Assembly (NCBI GenBank): GCA_002427845.1
Contig: DIYZ01000009.1
Location: 2,448 to 41,583, forward strand
Reading direction: 5' to 3'
Origin: Chloracidobacterium sp. UBA6041
GTDB taxonomy: Bacteria > Acidobacteriota > Blastocatellia > Pyrinomonadales > Pyrinomonadaceae
Length of the DNA stretch: 39,136 bases
Of the stretch, positions 24,377-33,349 are shown piece after piece. The notes beneath the pieces were generated by a model. It did not search any database. It was not told where the DNA came from and saw only the letters and a program-made list of their open reading frames with translations. Position 1 is the first letter of the stretch. Each line of letters begins with the position of its first letter. The translations under genes and the position numbers were made by a program.

Positions 24377-27025
24377 TTAGACTTTCAAGTCGTCACCCGC
24401 TGCGACCCGGTCCGCGTTAGCCTGCAGCGTCCCGATGCGCATGCCGTGGAATGAGCGCCAAACAAAGAAGACTGAAACCAGGAAAAAGCCCAGCGCCAGA
24501 ATATGCGTCAACGTCGTGTCGCCGTTGTTGCGATTGGTTAAGCTCACGGCCAGTTCAACCGCCAGCAATCCAAACAGCGTCGTAAACTTGATTACGGGAT
24601 TCATGGCGACCGACGACGTATCCTTGAACGGATCGCCAACAGTGTCCCCGACGACAGTCGCATCGTGGAGCGGGGTGCCTTTTTGTTTTAGATCGACTTC
24701 AACCACTTTCTTGGCGTTGTCCCAGGCGCTGCCAGTGTTTGACAGAAAGAGCGCCTGATATAGTCCGAATATTGCGATTGAAATCAGATAGCCAATGAAG
24801 AAGAAGGGCTCCACGAAGGCAAAAGCGAGCGTGGAAAAGAACACCGTCAGGAAGATATTAAACATGCCCTTCTGCGCATACTGCGTGCAGATCTCTACAA
24901 CTTTCTTACTGTCTTCGACGGAAGCCTTCTCAACGCCTTCGAGCCGAATGTTTGCCTTGATGAATTGAACTGCGCGATAAGCGCCGGTTGTCACCGCCTG
25001 AATAGAAGCGCCCGTGAACCAGTAGATAATCGCTCCGCCGGTGATCAGGCCGAGGACGAAAGGCGCGTGCAGCACCGACAGGCTGTTGAGGGCCGCCGAA
25101 TCTCGCAGTTGGTCTGTCAACAGCATGATGATGGAAAAGATCATCGTGGTAGCGCCCACTACCGCCGTGCCAATTAATACCGGCTTGGCCGTGGCTTTAA
25201 ACGTATTGCCGGCGCCATCGTTTTCCTCGAGCAGGTGTTTCGCACGAACGAAGTTTACCATCATATTAAAGTCTCGTTGAATTTCGGCTTCAATGTTTGG
25301 CGCCTGCTCGATCAACGACAACTCGTAAACGGATTGCGCGTTGTCAGTAACTGGTCCATACGAGTCGACGGCAATCGTGACCGGTCCCATGCCGAGAAAT
25401 CCGAAGGCCACCAATCCGAAGGCGAAAACAGGAGCGACCTGCACCAGCGAGGTCGAGATCATTAACGAGTCAAGACCCATGGTGCTGAAGTAGTAACCAA
25501 TCGACATCAGAGCGACGATGCTGATACCGAGCCAATAGGCCGAAAAGTTGCCGGCAACCAAACCGGAAAGAATGTTCAATGACGCGCCGCCTTCGCGTGA
25601 AGATGTGACTACTTCGCTAACGTGCCGCGATTCGGTTGAGGTAAACACCTTGACGAGTTCGGGAATGATCGCGCCCGCTAACGTGCCGCAGGAAATGATG
25701 GTAGCCAGTTTCCACCACTGGGTGGGATCGCCGCCCAGCGTGGGAATCGTAAGCCTGGATACGATGAACGTAATTACTACGGAGACAATTGACGTGATCC
25801 AGACCAGCGACGTCAGCGGCGCCTCGAAATTCATTTTGTCCGCGTGGCCAAAACGGGCTTTCGCAATAGCGTCGTTGATGAAATAGGAAACAGCGCTGGC
25901 GATAATCATCATGATGCGCATGACAAAGATCCAGACCAGCAGTTGTACCTGCACACGCGTGTCGCTGACCCCCAAAAGGATGAACGTAATCAAAGCCACG
26001 CCCGTGACGCCGTAGGTTTCGAAGCCGTCGGCGCTTGGTCCAACGGAATCGCCCGCGTTGTCACCGGTGCAGTCGGCAATCACGCCGGGGTTGCGCGCGT
26101 CGTCTTCCTTAATTTTGAAGACGATCTTCATCAGGTCAGCACCGATATCGGCAATCTTCGTGAAGATGCCGCCGGCGATACGCAAGGCGGCCGCGCCCAG
26201 CGACTCGCCGATTGCAAAACCGATGAAGCACGGGCCGGCGTAATCGCCGGGAATGAAAAGCAGGATGCACAGCATGATCAAAAGTTCCGTGCTGATCAGC
26301 ATCATGCCGATGCTCATGCCGGCTTTCAGAGGAATCGCATAAAGCGGGAAAGGTTTTCCTTCAAGGCTGGCAAATGCCGTGCGTGAGTTGGCAAAGGTGT
26401 TGACGCGAATGCCAAACCAGGCGACGCCATAGCTGCCGGCAATGCCAACGAGACTGAACGCGAGAATGATCGCCACCCGCAGCGGTTCCATCTGCGACAG
26501 CACGCCAAAGTAGAGAATGATGACGACTGCGATGAAGGCTTCGAGGATTAGGATGAACTTGCCCTGCGTGATCAGGTAGGTTTTGCAGGTTTCGTAAATC
26601 AATTCCGAAACCTCGCGCATGGCCCGATGCACAGGCAGCTTCTTCAGGTTCATATAAATCGCTAAACCGAACCCGAGCCCGAGCAAGCAGATAAGAATTC
26701 CGACCAGCAACAACCGGTGGCCATCAATGCCGCCGAAGAAAGTTACATCCGAGAGATTAGGCAGTATTAAGTTTGTCTCTCCGCCCTCATGCGTTTGCGC
26801 AAACGCCGGCGCGGCATAAACTGCCAACCCGGCCAGAGTGGTGACGCACGTCAGGCCGAGCCGACGAATGCGGCGAGCGCGAAGAAAGAGACCGGCGCCG
26901 TAGCTGAGCATTGAGATACTTGAGACGCGCGCTGTAACGCTGCTGTGATTGGTTTTCTTTCCGATAAGCAATGCTGCCAAGCAAACTGTTAGCAGGCTGA
27001 TAAATGAGATCAGCGATATTTCCAC
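24377..27025 (-). CDS. hppA: membrane-bound ion-pumping pyrophosphatase
   Basis: Hydrolyses pyrophosphate and pumps H+ (or Na+) across the inner membrane. The 882 residues have about 16 helices and the family loops: DIGADLM (about 293-299), EDDARNPGVIADCTGDNAGD (about 307-326), and AWDNAKK plus DTVGDPFKDTSSVAMN near the end. The usual GADLVGKVE is changed to GADLMKIVF and the DNVGD to DCTGDNAGD, marking a divergent branch. GNTFKATAK has Lys610 where K+-dependent enzymes carry Ala, suggesting a K+-independent type. An N-terminal extension of about 80 residues includes a second signal-like helix ending in AFAQ. Confidence 0.93.
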   Translation of the reverse strand: MEISLISFISLLTVCLAALLIGKKTNHSSVTARVSSISMLSYGAGLFLRARRIRRLGLTCVTTLAGLAVYAAPAFAQTHEGGETNLILPNLSDVTFFGGIDGHRLLLVGILICLLGLGFGLAIYMNLKKLPVHRAMREVSELIYETCKTYLITQGKFILILEAFIAVVIILYFGVLSQMEPLRVAIILAFSLVGIAGSYGVAWFGIRVNTFANSRTAFASLEGKPFPLYAIPLKAGMSIGMMLISTELLIMLCILLFIPGDYAGPCFIGFAIGESLGAAALRIAGGIFTKIADIGADLMKIVFKIKEDDARNPGVIADCTGDNAGDSVGPSADGFETYGVTGVALITFILLGVSDTRVQVQLLVWIFVMRIMMIIASAVSYFINDAIAKARFGHADKMNFEAPLTSLVWITSIVSVVITFIVSRLTIPTLGGDPTQWWKLATIISCGTLAGAIIPELVKVFTSTESRHVSEVVTSSREGGASLNILSGLVAGNFSAYWLGISIVALMSIGYYFSTMGLDSLMISTSLVQVAPVFAFGLVAFGFLGMGPVTIAVDSYGPVTDNAQSVYELSLIEQAPNIEAEIQRDFNMMVNFVRAKHLLEENDGAGNTFKATAKPVLIGTAVVGATTMIFSIIMLLTDQLRDSAALNSLSVLHAPFVLGLITGGAIIYWFTGASIQAVTTGAYRAVQFIKANIRLEGVEKASVEDSKKVVEICTQYAQKGMFNIFLTVFFSTLAFAFVEPFFFIGYLISIAIFGLYQALFLSNTGSAWDNAKKVVEVDLKQKGTPLHDATVVGDTVGDPFKDTSSVAMNPVIKFTTLFGLLAVELAVSLTNRNNGDTTLTHILALGFFLVSVFFVWRSFHGMRIGTLQANADRVAAGDDLKV

Positions 27026-27205
27026 GATTGTGTGATTCCTTTCCGGTCGTTTAAGTAGCGGCGAGATAACGCCCGCGAGCTCTGCTCGTATTCACAATTC
27101 GACGCCTAAAGTGCTTCCCAGGGCCTACGGTGTTGACGAATCGTCTTTCCAGAAGCGCGTATTATTGCCGATTTTCGGGCGGGCTGTCCAACGGGGAAGA
27201 AAAGA

Positions 27206-27251
27206 GGTAGTCCTCCGTTAGTGCTGAGCAACACATTAACGGAGCACTACC
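27206..27251 (-). terminator. long hairpin between cstA and hppA
   Basis: Fifteen-nt arms (GGTAGTCCTCCGTTA on the plus strand at 27206 and its near reverse complement ending at 27251), one mismatch, loop with an inner GTG/CAC pair. On the minus strand it is followed by TCTTTTCTTCC, so a terminator for cstA is the simplest reading. A second hairpin with arms CGCCCTG/CAGGGCG lies at 27263-27296. The 294-nt gap shows no gene. Confidence 0.55.
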
Positions 27252-27319
27252 AGAAAAGGGTGCGCCCTGATCGCATGGTTCCGCAAGGGCAGGGCGGACA
27301 CGCAGATCCGCAACTACAA

Positions 27320-29188
27320 CTACCCTGACAACTCAGCTTCGGCTAATGCAACGATCGGTTCCGGTCGCTTGCCCAGGCCAAACCAACGGCGAATCGAATC
27401 GATGAGAATAATTACCGCGGCGACCATGATGATCGCAGTGAGAAAAGTGTTGATGTAGCCCTGCACCGCAGTCTCCGGTTTTTGCGAGAGCGGCCAGAAG
27501 ATGTCGGTGATCGATTCCCAACCAGCCACCAGAGTTGTAGATCCGACAAACGTCAGGGGAAGTATCGTTACCCAGCTATATTTTGCCTTGCCGGAGTTGA
27601 TGATGATGGTGGTGGCAACGCAGAGAGCCACCGCCGCCAGCAGTTGATTGGCAACTCCAAACATCGGCCAGATCGTTGAGATCGATCCCGACCAGATGAA
27701 TGCCGCCCAGGCGGCAACTACGAGAGCCGACGTGATAACAGAGCCGGGTAGCCAGTTTGGTTCTTCCAGTTTGCGATGGAAGCGGCCGCCAAATTCGCCG
27801 ACAAGAAAACGCGCGACGCGCGTGCCGGTATCGATCGTAGTCAGAATAAAGAGCGCTTCAAACATGATCGCGAAGTGATACCAATACTTCATCAGCCCCC
27901 GCAATCCGGGAATGCCGTCAAAGATTTTGGCGATGCCCAGCGCGAGTGTTACCGCGCCACCAGTGCGACCGCGGAGGTTTTTCTCACCTGACTCCTGTTC
28001 TAATCTATCAATTTCTTTCGGCTGTAAATTAAAGCCCGGCGCGCTGTGTTCATCAACCATGCGCACGTACGCAGCCTTTTGCGCGTCAGTTTTTTGCGCA
28101 GTATTGATGGCAAAGTAATCGCCGGGAAAAAGAGACGTAGCCGCAATCAGGGCCACCACGCCAACAACGCCCTCCATCAACATCGAGCCATAGCCGATCA
28201 GGCGAGCGTCGCTTTCCTTCGCAATCATCTTTGGCGTTGTGCCCGACGATATCAACGCATGAAAACCGGAGATTGCTCCGCAAGCGATAGTAATGAAAAC
28301 GAACGGATAAAGTTTACCTGGGATTACTGGTCCACCGCCGCCCGTGAACGGAGTCAGCGCCGGCATGTTTAGATTTGGATGGACGAGAATCACGCCGATA
28401 ATGAGAAAAGCAATCGTCCCGAGTTTCAGATACGAAGACAAGTAATCGCGTGGGCAAAGCAGCATCCAGACCGGCAATACCGAAGCGATGAAGCCGTATG
28501 CCGCCATCAAGATCACGATGGTGTTACGTGAAAATGTAAACGTGCCGGCAAATGAAGAGTCGGCAACGCGTCCACCCAGATAAACCGCCGCCAGCAGTCC
28601 GATGACGCCGATCACGCTCGCTTCGGCGATCTTGCCTTTGCGAAAGCGATACATGTAAAGGCCCATGAACAACGCCAGCGGAATCGTGAAGCCAACTGTA
28701 AACGTTCCCCAGGGAGATTCCGCAAGCGCATTAACCACTACCAGGCCCAGCCCGGCGAGTGCGATGACCACGATGAAGAGAATTGCCATGCCGGCGACGA
28801 AACCGGAGAGCGGGCTAATCTCAGTGCGCGCCATCTCGGCCAGCGATTTCCCTTTGCGGCGAATGCTACCGACGAGAATCATGAAGTCGTGCACGGCGCC
28901 GCCGAGGCAAACGCCAATCACCAGCCACAATAACCCCGGCAGGAAACCAAACTGCGCCGCCAGCACCGGGCCGATCAGCGGACCCGCGCCTGAGATTGCT
29001 GCAAAGTGATGACCAAACAGCACCCACTTATTTGTCGGATAATAGTTGTGCCCGTCGTACATCGTTTGTGACGGCACGGGCCGTGAATCATCAAGCGCAA
29101 GCACTTTCGCGGCGATGAACGCGGAGTAGTAGCGATAAGCAATCGCTATCACGCAGAGCGAGCCGATGATGATGGGAAGTGCATTCAT
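27320..29188 (-). CDS. cstA: carbon starvation protein CstA-type transporter
   Basis: Large transporter of 622 residues with about 15-16 hydrophobic segments. Typical CstA sequence includes FGHHFAAISGAGPLIGPVLAAQ near residue 58, GAVHDFMIL, the SSGTTPKMI loop and the FEALFILTTIDTGTRVARF region, followed by NQLLAAVALCVAT. Homologues such as CstA and BtsT take up peptides or pyruvate during carbon limitation. Start MNALPIIIGSL is direct. It is 28 nt downstream of the secreted protein gene 29217-29948, possibly in one transcript, and ends before a hairpin. Confidence 0.95.
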   Translation of the reverse strand: MNALPIIIGSLCVIAIAYRYYSAFIAAKVLALDDSRPVPSQTMYDGHNYYPTNKWVLFGHHFAAISGAGPLIGPVLAAQFGFLPGLLWLVIGVCLGGAVHDFMILVGSIRRKGKSLAEMARTEISPLSGFVAGMAILFIVVIALAGLGLVVVNALAESPWGTFTVGFTIPLALFMGLYMYRFRKGKIAEASVIGVIGLLAAVYLGGRVADSSFAGTFTFSRNTIVILMAAYGFIASVLPVWMLLCPRDYLSSYLKLGTIAFLIIGVILVHPNLNMPALTPFTGGGGPVIPGKLYPFVFITIACGAISGFHALISSGTTPKMIAKESDARLIGYGSMLMEGVVGVVALIAATSLFPGDYFAINTAQKTDAQKAAYVRMVDEHSAPGFNLQPKEIDRLEQESGEKNLRGRTGGAVTLALGIAKIFDGIPGLRGLMKYWYHFAIMFEALFILTTIDTGTRVARFLVGEFGGRFHRKLEEPNWLPGSVITSALVVAAWAAFIWSGSISTIWPMFGVANQLLAAVALCVATTIIINSGKAKYSWVTILPLTFVGSTTLVAGWESITDIFWPLSQKPETAVQGYINTFLTAIIMVAAVIILIDSIRRWFGLGKRPEPIVALAEAELSG

Positions 29189-29216
29189 ACCTAAAAGGTG
29201 GCCAACGTAGATTTAG

Positions 29217-29948
29217 TTAATTCGCTGCCAGAATCTGCCCGATCCATTGCTTCGTAAAGTCACGCAAAGTGTCGACATCATTTTTGGATCCGTATTTGCG
29301 GTAAGTATAAACATAGATCAGCCGTTGTTTGACTCGCACGTAAGACAAGCCTCCGAGGATGAGCGTACTTACCTCACCGTCGCTACTTTGAGTTTTGAAG
29401 TTCATGAGCAGCATGACGCTATAGACATTCGGCCGTGTGTCAAACTCTCCGAGATTAACAGGCTGACTCATATCAACTTGAGTTTCCTTTTTGCTTAGCT
29501 CGCTCAGACCCTTGCTTAGGTGTTCTAGGGTCGCTTTCATTGTTGGACTGTTAATGTCGAGAACCTGCGAGCCGCTTTTCCGGAACTCAGAAACAAGATT
29601 CGCGAAACGTTCAGCTGAGAAATCCACGTCCCGGACGGCCTTACGGACCGAAATCTTTGTATAAAAAGTTAAAGGACCAAACTCGCCTCCCCTCAGCTTC
29701 TCGCAGTCCGCGTGGGGCAGATGGACGGCCAGCATGTCGTTTCCCGGGTCCTCGGTAAGGGTGAAACGATTCTTAATGCTTTCGAATTGTGACGCCGCCT
29801 CTTCAAAGCCGTCCGGAGCGGGAATCGTGATTACTTGATCGCCTAATTGAAAAGTGGCTACGTCTGCTTTGCGCGTTTGGGCAATGGCAGCAGCGCTCAC
29901 GAGGAAAAGGATTGCGAAGGGGCCGATGATGATTGGAGGAGCTTTCAT
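29217..29948 (-). CDS. secreted hypothetical protein
   Basis: Protein of 243 residues with a signal peptide (FAILFLVSAAAIAQT) and a mature domain starting TFQLGDQVITIPAPDGFEEA. Later parts (LILGGLSYVRVKQRLIYVYTYRKYG, ending DFTKQWIGQILAAN) look like a mixed alpha/beta fold. No family recognised with certainty and no catalytic motif stands out. It starts 19 nt after the broken toxin gene and ends 28 nt before cstA. Confidence 0.7.
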   Translation of the reverse strand: MKAPPIIIGPFAILFLVSAAAIAQTRKADVATFQLGDQVITIPAPDGFEEAASQFESIKNRFTLTEDPGNDMLAVHLPHADCEKLRGGEFGPLTFYTKISVRKAVRDVDFSAERFANLVSEFRKSGSQVLDINSPTMKATLEHLSKGLSELSKKETQVDMSQPVNLGEFDTRPNVYSVMLLMNFKTQSSDGEVSTLILGGLSYVRVKQRLIYVYTYRKYGSKNDVDTLRDFTKQWIGQILAAN

Positions 29949-29966
29949 GATTATGTCGTGTGCGAG

Positions 29967-30264
29967 TTAATCTAAAGACTTCAATCTTTCACGAGCACTG
30001 CGAATCACAGCCAATACTTCAATTTCATCTTTCTCATCTTTTACTAAGTAGATCACCCGGTATGGTCCTTCGATGAGTTCACGGACTTCATTGAGTTCAT
30101 ACTCTGGAACCATGCGTCCGGAAAGAGGAAAAGCAGCAATCCATATGGAGCGCCTGGTTAGGTTGTCGACAATGCGTCGCGCGTATTCTGGTGAGGTCTC
30201 CGCCACATAACTGTGGATAGCTTCAAGTTACGCGGCGGCACTTCTTCGTCCATAGAAGCTTCAC
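29967..30264 (-). pseudogene. ParE/RelE-family toxin with frameshift
   Basis: From the GTG at 30206 the sequence reads AETSPEYARRIVDNLTRRSI and later EVRELIEGPYRVIYLV and VLAVIRSARE, the C-terminal three quarters of a ParE-like toxin. Upstream codons in this frame still fit (LEAIHSYV) but run into TAA at 30228. In another frame a GTG at 30264 begins KLLWTKKCRRV, the expected first strand. The full span is 298 nt, one base off a multiple of three, so a one-base gain (or two-base loss) near 30228-30231 broke it. The 79-codon open part lacks the N-terminal strand and helix. Confidence 0.82.
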
Positions 30265-30451
30265 GACTCTAGTCCGAATTTAGACCTGACTTCAGTGACG
30301 TCAGTGATTCTGCCGGCCTCACTGTCAGCCAGGCCCGCTTCAATTGACTGACGCACCTAGATTTCATGCATCAAATCATCCCATGGCACACATTCTCTGG
30401 CAGCTTTTCAATTAGTTGTCTTGCCTCTTCTTTGACATTTACTGTGCTCAT
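30261..30451 (-). pseudogene. antitoxin of the ParE-like pair, frameshift plus nonsense codon
   Basis: Begins MSTVNVKEEARQLIEKLPEN with GAGGAC before the ATG, then leaves frame; the next frame resumes as WDDLMHEI, hits a TAG where Tyr is expected, and continues VRQSIEAGLADSEAGRI to KFGLES and TGA at 30261. That TGA overlaps the toxin GTG as GTGA, the expected order. Two independent lesions make a base-calling error unlikely as the only cause. Length when repaired is about 63 residues. Confidence 0.8.
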
Positions 30452-30464
30452 GAAATTGTCCTCA

Positions 30465-30683
30465 TCACAAAAGCTTGGCCTTGATTTCCTCCCAGGGAAT
30501 TGTTTGAACCTTGCCCGACTGGATTTCCTGCCAACGGCGCTCGGCTTCCTCGGCCCACGCGCTTTCAACGTCCGGATCAGGCGGCGCTTCCAGGCTTTCA
30601 ATCAGCAGACCGGCGAGCGTGGCGCGGTCATTATCTGTTAACCCAAGCGCCTCGCGAAACAATTGTCTTAATTCGGTAGCCAT
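30465..30683 (-). CDS. addiction-module antitoxin (unstable antitoxin type)
   Basis: Protein of 72 residues resembling the putative addiction module component family: ALGLTDNDRATLAGLLIESLE, then a DPDVESAWAEEAERR segment and a C-terminal QTIPWEEIKAKL. These usually sit just before a RelE/ParE toxin. Here the next genes on the strand are a second, broken antitoxin (13 nt away) and a broken toxin, so no working partner is left in the window. Confidence 0.85.
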   Translation of the reverse strand: MATELRQLFREALGLTDNDRATLAGLLIESLEAPPDPDVESAWAEEAERRWQEIQSGKVQTIPWEEIKAKLL

Positions 30684-30716
30684 AGATCCAATTTTACGCG
30701 AAGCCGCCGAAGATTC

Positions 30717-32195
30717 CTACGCTCTTGTTACCGGCCGCCAGCGGCGCTCAAGATATTCGGCCACGCGGGTCAAAGGAAAAGTGAGCAGCAGATAAAAGAC
30801 AGCTACAACGGGCCAGATGGTGAGTGGCGCCGCGTATCGGCTCGCCAACTCTTGCCCCGTGCGCGCGAGTTCAGTCAATCCGATGACTGAGACGAGCGAC
30901 GAATCTTTCAGTAGCGCGATTGCTTCGTTTGTCAGAGGTGGCACAACGCGACGGAAAGTTTGCGGCAGGATGATGCTACGCATGGCCTGCGGATAACTCA
31001 TGCCGAGAGCGCGCGCGGCCTCCATCTGACCGGCATCGATCGACAGAATGCCGGCGCGAAAAATTTCCGAAATGTAAGCGGCGCTGTTTAGAGTCAATGC
31101 AATGACGCCGCTCGTAAACGCCGGCAGATAGATGCCGAAGTAAGGCAAGACAAAATAAATGAACAGGATCTGGACCAGCAAAGGTGTCCCGCGCATCACC
31201 TCGACGTAAACCGCCGCCGGCGCCGCGATCAAGCGAGATGATTGCACGCGCATAAGCGCAAGAATCAAGCCAATCGGTAATCCCAGTCCCAAACTCAAAA
31301 GCGCCAGTCGCGCTGTCATCCAAACGCCACGCAGAAAAATTGACCAGGTCTTACGTACGATGCCGATATCGAAAACTTTAGGCTTGGTATGCTGCGCCTG
31401 AAGTTGGGCTGCCTGCTCGGCCGCCTCCCCAAACCACTTTTCATGTATACGGTCGTACTCACCCGTCTCCCTGATCTTTTTCAGGGCCCGATTGATCTCG
31501 TCCCGGAGGTCTTCGCTGCCCTGGGCCAGGGCGATGCCAAACTTCTCGTCTGTAAACCGGCGGCCCACGGTTTTCAATTCATGAAAGCTCTGGAAGATCA
31601 TGTACTTCAAGACCGGCGCATCGCTGACTACGGCATCGATGCGCTTGTTGCGCAAATCGAGCAAGGCAAGATCGATAGTGTTGTACTTGGCGACGTCGAC
31701 GCCCTGCTTCTTTTCCAGTTCAAACTGGGCGGTCGTATTGATCTGCACGCCGACGCGTTTGCCTTTTAGATCGTCCGGCGTCACGATGCCCTGCCGATCC
31801 TGATTGACTGCGATCAATTGACCGGAATCGTAGTAGGGATCGGAAAAAAGCATGGACGCGCTCCGCTCGGGCGTGATGGTCACAGAAGACATCACGACAT
31901 CAAACGTGCCATTTTGCAGGGCCGGAAAGATGCCATCGAAACTGGCGTTAATGAAGCGGGCTTTCACGCCAAGCTCGCGCGCGATCGCGTTTGCGAGATC
32001 TATGTCGAACCCGCTGAACTGTCCGCCCTCGGCTGTTTCAAACGGTGGATAAGTGGCGTCGGTGCCGACGCGCAGTTCGCCGCTCCTGCGCACCCTATCG
32101 AGTGCAGACTGCGCAAAGGTCGGCAAGGGAATAAGGAGCAAAAGAAGGCAAATCGCGGCGAGCTTCCGGGAAAGTTGTGGAGGGAGTTTGGTCAT
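30717..32195 (-). CDS. polar amino-acid ABC transporter, binding protein fused to permease
   Basis: Protein of 492 residues. A signal peptide (LAAICLLLLLIPLPTFAQ) leads to a type 3 solute-binding domain at about 30-265 (LRVGTDATYPPFE, GFDIDLANAIA, GTFDVVMSSVTITPER). After a short linker a permease domain at about 285-485 holds about five helices and the EAA loop EAARALGMSYPQAMRSIILPQ. The binding protein is therefore tethered to the channel. Fusions of this kind are known in the GlnP/HisM group. It follows the ATPase gene by 6 nt. Ligand is probably a polar amino acid. Confidence 0.94.
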   Translation of the reverse strand: MTKLPPQLSRKLAAICLLLLLIPLPTFAQSALDRVRRSGELRVGTDATYPPFETAEGGQFSGFDIDLANAIARELGVKARFINASFDGIFPALQNGTFDVVMSSVTITPERSASMLFSDPYYDSGQLIAVNQDRQGIVTPDDLKGKRVGVQINTTAQFELEKKQGVDVAKYNTIDLALLDLRNKRIDAVVSDAPVLKYMIFQSFHELKTVGRRFTDEKFGIALAQGSEDLRDEINRALKKIRETGEYDRIHEKWFGEAAEQAAQLQAQHTKPKVFDIGIVRKTWSIFLRGVWMTARLALLSLGLGLPIGLILALMRVQSSRLIAAPAAVYVEVMRGTPLLVQILFIYFVLPYFGIYLPAFTSGVIALTLNSAAYISEIFRAGILSIDAGQMEAARALGMSYPQAMRSIILPQTFRRVVPPLTNEAIALLKDSSLVSVIGLTELARTGQELASRYAAPLTIWPVVAVFYLLLTFPLTRVAEYLERRWRPVTRA

Positions 32196-32201
32196 GACTG
32201 T

Positions 32202-33050
32202 CTACTCCTCCTGCCCGAGATTGCCTCGGGTTCCTGTCGTAACGTTTAGCTTTTGATCCTGACCGTTATTCGTTGCGAAACGAGTTTTCCCGTCCTCGTC
32301 ATGGAAGCTCTGCATGAAGGCGCGCGTTTCCGGTTGCTGCGGATTTCCGAAAACCTCCTGCGCCGTACCCGCTTCGACGGCGTGGCCGCCCTCGAAGTAA
32401 ATCACCTGGTCAGAAATGCGCCGTGCAAAGTTCATATCATGAGAAACGACCACGAGTGTCTTGCCGAGATCGTCGAGCGCGCGCAGCATGCGCGCGACAC
32501 CCAGTATGAGTTGCGGATCCAGAGCCGAGGTAGGCTCGTCAAATAACATCACCTCCGGTTCCATCGCCAGCGCGCGGGCAATAGCTACGCGCTGTTGTTG
32601 TCCACCCGACAGCTGGGCCGGGTAGAAATCAACTTTGTCGCTCAAGCCAACCTTGTCAAGGTAGTGGCGCGCAATTTCTTCGGCAGCGGCGCGGTCTGCG
32701 CCCTTTACGATCGTGGGCGCCTGGATACAATTGCCGAGCACCGTTAAATGCGGAAAGAGATTGAAGTTTTGAAAGACTATGCCGACGCGCTGGCGCAGCC
32801 GCCTGGTTAACTCTTTTTCTTCGGCGCTCGTCAGTTGTTTCTCTTCAGTCCCCACGACCTCGACATCACCAATGCGCAAGCGGCCCCGATCAAAACGTTC
32901 GAGCCGGTTCATACAACGCAGCATAGTTGATTTGCCACAACCGGACGGACCAAGAATGGTGGTTAGTTGGCCTTCCTGAATTTGAAACGTTGCCTTATTA
33001 AGAACAGTGTTCTGACCATACCGTTTGATGATGTCAGTGACTTCGATCAT
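32202..33050 (-). CDS. glnQ: amino-acid ABC transporter ATPase
   Basis: Energises the importer encoded next. The 282 residues include Walker A GPSGCGKS (34-41), Q-loop Gln94, signature LSGGQQQR (147-154), Walker B VMLFDE (167-172) and switch His204. The start at 33050 is preferred: it gives the family start MIEVTDIIKRYG and has GGAG 5 nt upstream; an upstream ATG would add about 50 unrelated residues through the intergenic region. A polar tail of about 30 residues follows the core and is not typical. Symbol is by similarity only. Confidence 0.94.
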   Translation of the reverse strand: MIEVTDIIKRYGQNTVLNKATFQIQEGQLTTILGPSGCGKSTMLRCMNRLERFDRGRLRIGDVEVVGTEEKQLTSAEEKELTRRLRQRVGIVFQNFNLFPHLTVLGNCIQAPTIVKGADRAAAEEIARHYLDKVGLSDKVDFYPAQLSGGQQQRVAIARALAMEPEVMLFDEPTSALDPQLILGVARMLRALDDLGKTLVVVSHDMNFARRISDQVIYFEGGHAVEAGTAQEVFGNPQQPETRAFMQSFHDEDGKTRFATNNGQDQKLNVTTGTRGNLGQEE

Positions 33051-33162
33051 TTCCACTCCGTAAGACTCAGGACGAAGATAGAGACAGGTTGCCGGGCCGC
33101 GCCATCGATTTGCGGCGGAGTTTGGCATGGAACGCTGAAAAAAATCCAGAGCAAAAATAATT

Positions 33163-33171
33163 GGGGGGGGG
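33163..33171. repeat. G9 homopolymer in the intergenic region
   Basis: Nine consecutive G on the plus strand, about 110 nt upstream of the ATPase start and 180 nt before the stress-protein start. The 299-nt gap 33051-33349 has no other clear feature. Confidence 0.9.
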
Positions 33172-33349
33172 AAAAGAGCAATGCGTAAAGAGAAAGATAA
33201 ACTAATCACTTGGCCGTTCCCCCGCTTACGCGCCCCTGCTCTATTCCCCGGTCGGTTGTTTCTTTGCTAGACTCCCGGCGAAAGCACGGCCAATCAACCC
33301 AAAGATGACAGACCGCGGGCAACTGACTACTAACCACTGAATAGTTTTC

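Noticed and set aside
25844..26386. 180-codon plus-strand frame inside hppA
   Set aside because: Antisense shadow of a well-supported gene; Asp/His-rich composition is typical of mirrored coding frames.
33051..33209. Upstream extension of the ABC ATPase
   Set aside because: Extra residues do not match the family, and a good ribosome site supports the start at 33050.
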